This document shows, piece after piece, positions 60,764 to 64,000 of a stretch of DNA of 64,000 nucleotides. The notes beneath the pieces are model-generated. The model saw nothing but the letters and a program-made list of their open reading frames with translations. It had not been told where the DNA came from and ran no database searches. The translations under genes and the position numbers were made by a program. The DNA comes from Flavobacteriales bacterium (lineage in GTDB: Bacteria; Bacteroidota; Bacteroidia; NS11-12g; UBA9320). The first letter of the stretch is position 1; each line of letters opens with the position of its first letter. Location: NCBI GenBank assembly GCA_020635395.1, contig JACJZV010000001.1, positions 558,001-622,000 on the forward strand. The letters are read 5' to 3'.

Positions 60764-62344
60764 TTAAGCTGCGAAATTTTTGGCAACTTCAGCACCTATT
60801 TGTTCCAAAGTGTTGGTGATGTCGTCTGTTAACGTTCCGGCACTCAATTGGCTCAATGTTTCTGGGCTTTTCTTTGCCAAAGTTTCAAGATATTCTGTTT
60901 CAAAAGCTCTCACTTTATTTACGGGCACATCTCTCAACAAACCTTTTGTTCCCAAATAAATGATGGCTACTTGTTGGCCAACACTTAGAGGAGAATATTG
61001 ACCTTGTTTCAATATTTCCACGTTTCTTGAACCTTTATCCAACACCGCTTTTGTGGCCGCATCAAGGTCGGAACCAAACTTGGCAAAAGCCTCCAACTCG
61101 CGGTATTGGGCTTGGTCAAGTTTAAGTGTTCCTGATGTCTTTTTCATTGATTTTATCTGAGCCGAGCCACCCACACGCGATACAGAAATACCTACGTTAA
61201 TGGCTGGACGAACACCCGAGTTGAACAAATCACTTTCCAAGAATATCTGACCATCGGTAATAGAAATTACGTTGGTAGGAATATAGGCAGATACGTCACC
61301 GGCTTGAGTTTCGATAATTGGCAACGCTGTTAAAGAGCCACCGCCTTTTACCAATGGTTTAAGATTATCCGGCAAATCGTTCATTTGAGAAGCTATCTCG
61401 TCAGAACCATTCACTTTTGCCGCTCTTTCTAACAAACGAGAGTGCAAGTAGAAAACGTCTCCGGGGTATGCCTCGCGGCCAGGAGGGCGTTTCAAAAGCA
61501 ACGATACCTCACGATAAGCAACCGCTTGTTTTGATAAGTCGTCGTAAATAATCAAAGCCGGACGACCTGTGTCGCGGAAATATTCGCCAATAGCAGCACC
61601 TGCCATTGGTGCATAAAACTGCATCGGAGCAGGGTCGGCAGCACTTGCAGCCACCACCACTGTATAATCCATTGCTCCTCTTTCGGTCAAGGCTTTTACT
61701 ACTTGTTTTACGGTAGATGACTTTTGTCCGCAAGCAACGTAGATACAGTAAACGGGCTTCCCTTTGTCGTAAAATTCTTTTTGGTTGATGATGGTATCGA
61801 TAGCCACAGCAGTTTTTCCTGTTTGACGGTCACCGATAATCAACTCCCGTTGTCCTCTTCCAATTGGAATCATGGCATCAATAGCCTTAATACCTGTTTG
61901 AAGAGGCTCTGTTACAGGCTCTCGGTAGATAACACCCGGTGCTTTTCGCTCCAAAGGCATTTCATACACCACACCCTGAATATCTCCTTTACCATCAATA
62001 GGTTTTCCAAGAGTGTCAACCACCCGACCCAACATTCCTTCACCTACATTGATAGAAGCGATACGATTTGTACGTTTAACGGTATCTCCTTCCTTAATTT
62101 CGGCAGAAGACCCCAACAATACAGCACCCACGTTGTCCTCTTCAAGGTTAAGTACAATCGCGTTTGTGCCGTTTTCAAATTCAATAAGTTCACCTGATCT
62201 AACATTGTTAAGTCCGTGAATACGGGCAATACCATCACCCACTTGCAATACTGTTCCTACTTCTTCAAGTTGAACAGCCGACTGAACATTTGAAAGTTGT
62301 TCTTTAATAATTGATGAAACCTCATCCGGTCTTATTTGAGCCAT
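60764..62344 (-). CDS. atpA: ATP synthase F1 alpha subunit
   Basis: A 526-residue non-catalytic nucleotide-binding subunit of the F1 head. The P-loop is GDRQTGKTAVAID, with AIDAMIPIGRGQRELIIGDR before it. Other family markers are YPGDVFYLHSRLLERAAK and the alpha signature PAINVGISVSRVGGSAQIK. The N-terminus MAQIRPDEVSSIIKEQL binds the delta subunit. Operon order atpH-atpA-atpG is standard, with short gaps of 6 and 14 bp. Confidence 0.98.
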   Translation of the reverse strand: MAQIRPDEVSSIIKEQLSNVQSAVQLEEVGTVLQVGDGIARIHGLNNVRSGELIEFENGTNAIVLNLEEDNVGAVLLGSSAEIKEGDTVKRTNRIASINVGEGMLGRVVDTLGKPIDGKGDIQGVVYEMPLERKAPGVIYREPVTEPLQTGIKAIDAMIPIGRGQRELIIGDRQTGKTAVAIDTIINQKEFYDKGKPVYCIYVACGQKSSTVKQVVKALTERGAMDYTVVVAASAADPAPMQFYAPMAGAAIGEYFRDTGRPALIIYDDLSKQAVAYREVSLLLKRPPGREAYPGDVFYLHSRLLERAAKVNGSDEIASQMNDLPDNLKPLVKGGGSLTALPIIETQAGDVSAYIPTNVISITDGQIFLESDLFNSGVRPAINVGISVSRVGGSAQIKSMKKTSGTLKLDQAQYRELEAFAKFGSDLDAATKAVLDKGSRNVEILKQGQYSPLSVGQQVAIIYLGTKGLLRDVPVNKVRAFETEYLETLAKKSPETLSQLSAGTLTDDITNTLEQIGAEVAKNFAA

Positions 62345-62350
62345 AACCTA

Positions 62351-62887
62351 TTAATTGTAAATTAATTGCTTTCTAATTTCTTTTAATTCTTTTGCTACAC
62401 TCATATCGAGTAGCTTGTCTTCAAATTTGATAACCATGCCGCCCAAAACCGATGGGTCAACAACGTTTTCAATGTGTATTTCTTCATTGGTTACGATGCC
62501 CTTAAGGTAGTGTTTCACATTTTGCAGTGTGGCATCATCCAACGAAATAGCTGAACGAACCAATACTTTGGTTACCCCTTTTTGAGCATCAAATTTGGAA
62601 ATGAAGTCGTCGGCGATATTCACCAACTCATTTTCTCGCTTTTTGTCAACAACCAATTCAATTAATTGCACGGTAAGCGGGTTGGTATCTAAAATCACTT
62701 TTTTGATAACCGCCAACTTATCCGAAGCTTTAACAACCGGATTGTTTAATAATTCGCTAAAATCTTTGTTTTGTTTTGCTAAGTCAACAATAGCTTGCAT
62801 GTCGCTGTAAACAGCGGCATCCGAACCATTGGTTTGAGCCAATTCCAACAAAGATTTTGCGTATCTCGAAGCTACTCTGCTTGACAT
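62351..62887 (-). CDS. atpH: ATP synthase F1 delta subunit
   Basis: A 178-residue subunit of the peripheral stalk (OSCP-type) joining F1 to the b subunits. The N-terminus SSRVASRYAKSLLELAQTNG and the C-terminal VDPSVLGGMVIKFEDKLLDM are family hallmarks. It starts 1 bp before the stop of atpF, consistent with coupled translation, and is 6 bp from atpA. Confidence 0.97.
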   Translation of the reverse strand: MSSRVASRYAKSLLELAQTNGSDAAVYSDMQAIVDLAKQNKDFSELLNNPVVKASDKLAVIKKVILDTNPLTVQLIELVVDKKRENELVNIADDFISKFDAQKGVTKVLVRSAISLDDATLQNVKHYLKGIVTNEEIHIENVVDPSVLGGMVIKFEDKLLDMSVAKELKEIRKQLIYN

Positions 62888-62888
62888 A

Positions 62889-63392
62889 TTACGATAATTG
62901 AACTTGTTTTAAGTGTTCTTCTACTATCTGGGCTTGTTTGTCTTTGTTCGACAATTCAGCTTTCAATACTTTCTCGGCAATATCAATAGATAAGGCTGCA
63001 ACCTGAGACTTTATGTCGCTCATTGCATTTGCCTTTTCTTTTTCAATTTCGGCACGGGCAGTATTAATCAAACGCTCGCCTTCTGAGGTGGCCGTTTTCT
63101 TAGCTTCTGCAATGATGCTTTCTTTTGTCTCGCGAGCTTCTTTTAAAATCTTTTCGCGTTCAGAGCGAGCCTCGGCCAACAATTTTTCATTGTCTGCATT
63201 CAATTGGCTCATCTGAGCTTTTGCATCTTCGGCTGCTTTTAACGATTTAGAAATGAAATCGTTTCGCTCGTCTAATGTTTTAAGAATTGGTTTCCACGCA
63301 AATTTCTTCAACAAAATCAAAACGATAGCAAATGCCAACGTGGTCCAAAATATAAGACCAACCGGAGCCGCTAATAAATTTAATAAAATCAT
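62889..63392 (-). CDS. atpF: ATP synthase Fo b subunit
   Basis: A 167-residue peripheral-stalk subunit. One N-terminal transmembrane helix (PVGLIFWTTLAFAIVLILLK) is followed by a long charged helix (residues ~40-160) that dimerises as a coiled coil and reaches the delta subunit. It is preceded in the transcript by a strong hairpin that separates it from atpE by 80 bp, the largest gap in the operon. Confidence 0.97.
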   Translation of the reverse strand: MILLNLLAAPVGLIFWTTLAFAIVLILLKKFAWKPILKTLDERNDFISKSLKAAEDAKAQMSQLNADNEKLLAEARSEREKILKEARETKESIIAEAKKTATSEGERLINTARAEIEKEKANAMSDIKSQVAALSIDIAEKVLKAELSNKDKQAQIVEEHLKQVQLS

Positions 63393-63415
63393 AAATTTAA
63401 CTTGTTAATGTTTTG

Positions 63416-63477
63416 AATAATAAGAAAACCTCGGGAGAAACTTGTTTCTCCCGAAGATATTAAATTTTCTTATTATT
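63416..63477 (-). promoter_or_regulatory. Strong hairpin between atpE and atpF
   Basis: Inner stem TCGGGAGAAA (63431-63440) and TTTCTCCCGA (63445-63454), 10 bp with a 4-nt loop. Outer perfect 13-bp arms AATAATAAGAAAA (63416-63428) and TTTTCTTATTATT (63465-63477) bracket it. In the transcript direction (minus) the inner stem is followed by GGTTTTCTTATTATTC, a U-rich tail, so it can act as a partial terminator or an mRNA-stabilising end after atpE. The outer arm includes the atpE stop codon. Confidence 0.75.
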
Positions 63478-63721
63478 GATTCAATACAACCAACAAACAA
63501 ACGATAACGGCAAATAGTGCAGCACCTTCAATAAGTGCGGCGGCCAAAATCATGTTTGCTCTAATGTCGCCTGATGCTTCTGGTTGGCGGGCGATAGATT
63601 CAAGTGCTGAACCGCCAATTCTACCAATACCGATACCGGCACCAACCGCGGCAATACCAGCCCCAACGCCTGCCCATCCATGAGCGGCAACTGCTTCTAA
63701 CAATACTGTAAGTAATTCCAT
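63473..63721 (-). CDS. atpE: ATP synthase Fo c subunit
   Basis: An 82-residue two-helix membrane protein forming the rotating c-ring. The glycine-rich first helix (AGVGAGIAAVGAGIGIGRIG), the polar loop ARQPEA (residues 44-49) and the ion-binding glutamate E65 in ALIEGAALF are all present. Residues 32 and 66 are Ile and Gly rather than the Gln and Ser/Thr of sodium-type rings, so proton coupling is likely (inference). It is needed in many copies per complex, which fits the hairpin just downstream. Confidence 0.97.
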   Translation of the reverse strand: MELLTVLLEAVAAHGWAGVGAGIAAVGAGIGIGRIGGSALESIARQPEASGDIRANMILAAALIEGAALFAVIVCLLVVLNQ

Positions 63722-63764
63722 GTAATTCTAAAAATTATTATGTGTTAAATAAAATTTACAAAAT

Positions 63765-64000
63765 TTAATGATGTGCTTCTTCTACTGCCGAACCAAAGTA
63801 TAGCGACGACAATAGCGTAAACACATACGCTTGCAAAAATGCAACCAACAACTCTATGGCAAACATAAACACCATAAACAGCACCGAGCCTATGCCCACG
63901 CTGTAACCCGCTACCGCACTGCTTTGTCCAAAAATAAAAATCAAAGCGGTAAAGGCTAATATAATGATGTGTCCTGCCGTAATATTGGCCGTGAGACGTA
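63765..64000 (-). CDS. atpB: ATP synthase Fo a subunit (C-terminal part, cut by window edge)
   Basis: The visible 77 residues read RLTANITAGHIIILAFTALI at the start and ELLVAFLQAYVFTLLSSLYF near the end, then GSAVEEAHH and a TAA stop. The arginine of RLTAN is the essential residue facing the c-ring glutamate, and the two terminal helices form the proton half-channels. The start lies beyond position 64000. It is 43 bp upstream of atpE in the usual atpB-E-F-H-A-G order. Confidence 0.96.
   Translation of the reverse strand, partial: RLTANITAGHIIILAFTALIFIFGQSSAVAGYSVGIGSVLFMVFMFAIELLVAFLQAYVFTLLSSLYFGSAVEEAHH

Noticed and set aside
61724..62197. 157-codon open frame antisense to atpA
   Set aside because: It lies wholly inside a highly conserved gene on the other strand and its translation has no protein-like pattern.

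Overview
The window comes from a member of the phylum Bacteroidota, most likely an uncultured gliding or surface-active lineage. The evidence is the type IX secretion (T9SS) and gliding genes (a GldB lipoprotein and a PorT-like barrel), four very large secreted proteins ending in T9SS sorting domains, and phylum-restricted families (IPExxxVDY, DUF2480, DUF4340, MuiA/DUF4139). Exact TAnnTTTG promoter boxes, the Bacteroidota sigma-factor -7 element, sit just upstream of many starts. The sequence does not allow a finer taxonomic call.

Layout. 1-990: end of an unidentified gene, then a DpnI-type methyl-directed restriction endonuclease and its small partner DpnD. 1032-10052: a flippase (-), an MscS channel (+), gldB (-) divergent from a PorT-like gene (+), nadE and a membrane protein, then two secreted hypotheticals. 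10115-12975: MuiA-family protein, a perfect 48-bp palindrome, DUF4340 protein. 13066-18477: a 1803-residue secreted protein with BNR repeats, a GEVED domain, PKD repeats and a gliding-type C-terminus. 18478-20669: three small unrelated genes in one orientation, separated by attC-like sites, which looks like a stretch of integron-type gene cassettes without an integrase. 20670-25430: rarA, a DNA-binding regulator, thyA (-) and the E2 subunit of a 2-oxoacid dehydrogenase. 25491-28595: a PKD protein flanked by a duplicated 3' end of the E2 gene. 28641-37401: M1-family peptidase (-), TPR protein plus phosphosulfolactate synthase-like gene, envelope proteins and a TerB-like protein. 37431-48407: a lipoprotein, the rnc-fabF-acpP cluster (-), IPExxxVDY-pyk-DUF2480 (+), tamB (-) and tsaD (+). 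48409-50859: a YD-motif secreted protein, fluC, and a secreted family often labelled asparagine synthetase B. 51019-59747: two paralogous T9SS cargo proteins whose last 505 bp are almost identical. 59821-64000: a bidirectional terminator, then the F1Fo ATP synthase operon on the minus strand (atpB-E-F-H-A-G, atpB cut by the window edge).

Most of the window is housekeeping and envelope biology: energy (ATP synthase, pyruvate kinase, E2), fatty-acid synthesis (acpP, fabF), RNA, tRNA and DNA maintenance (rnc, tsaD, rarA, thyA), and surface export (GldB, PorT-like, TamB and their likely T9SS cargo). The unusual parts are the DpnI/DpnD module, the cassette-like block at 18.5-20.6 kb, the 11.8-kb palindrome, the duplicated E2 gene end, the homogenised C-terminal repeat of the two paralogues, and a strong hairpin between atpE and atpF. 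I found no tRNA, rRNA, CRISPR array, transposase or integrase.
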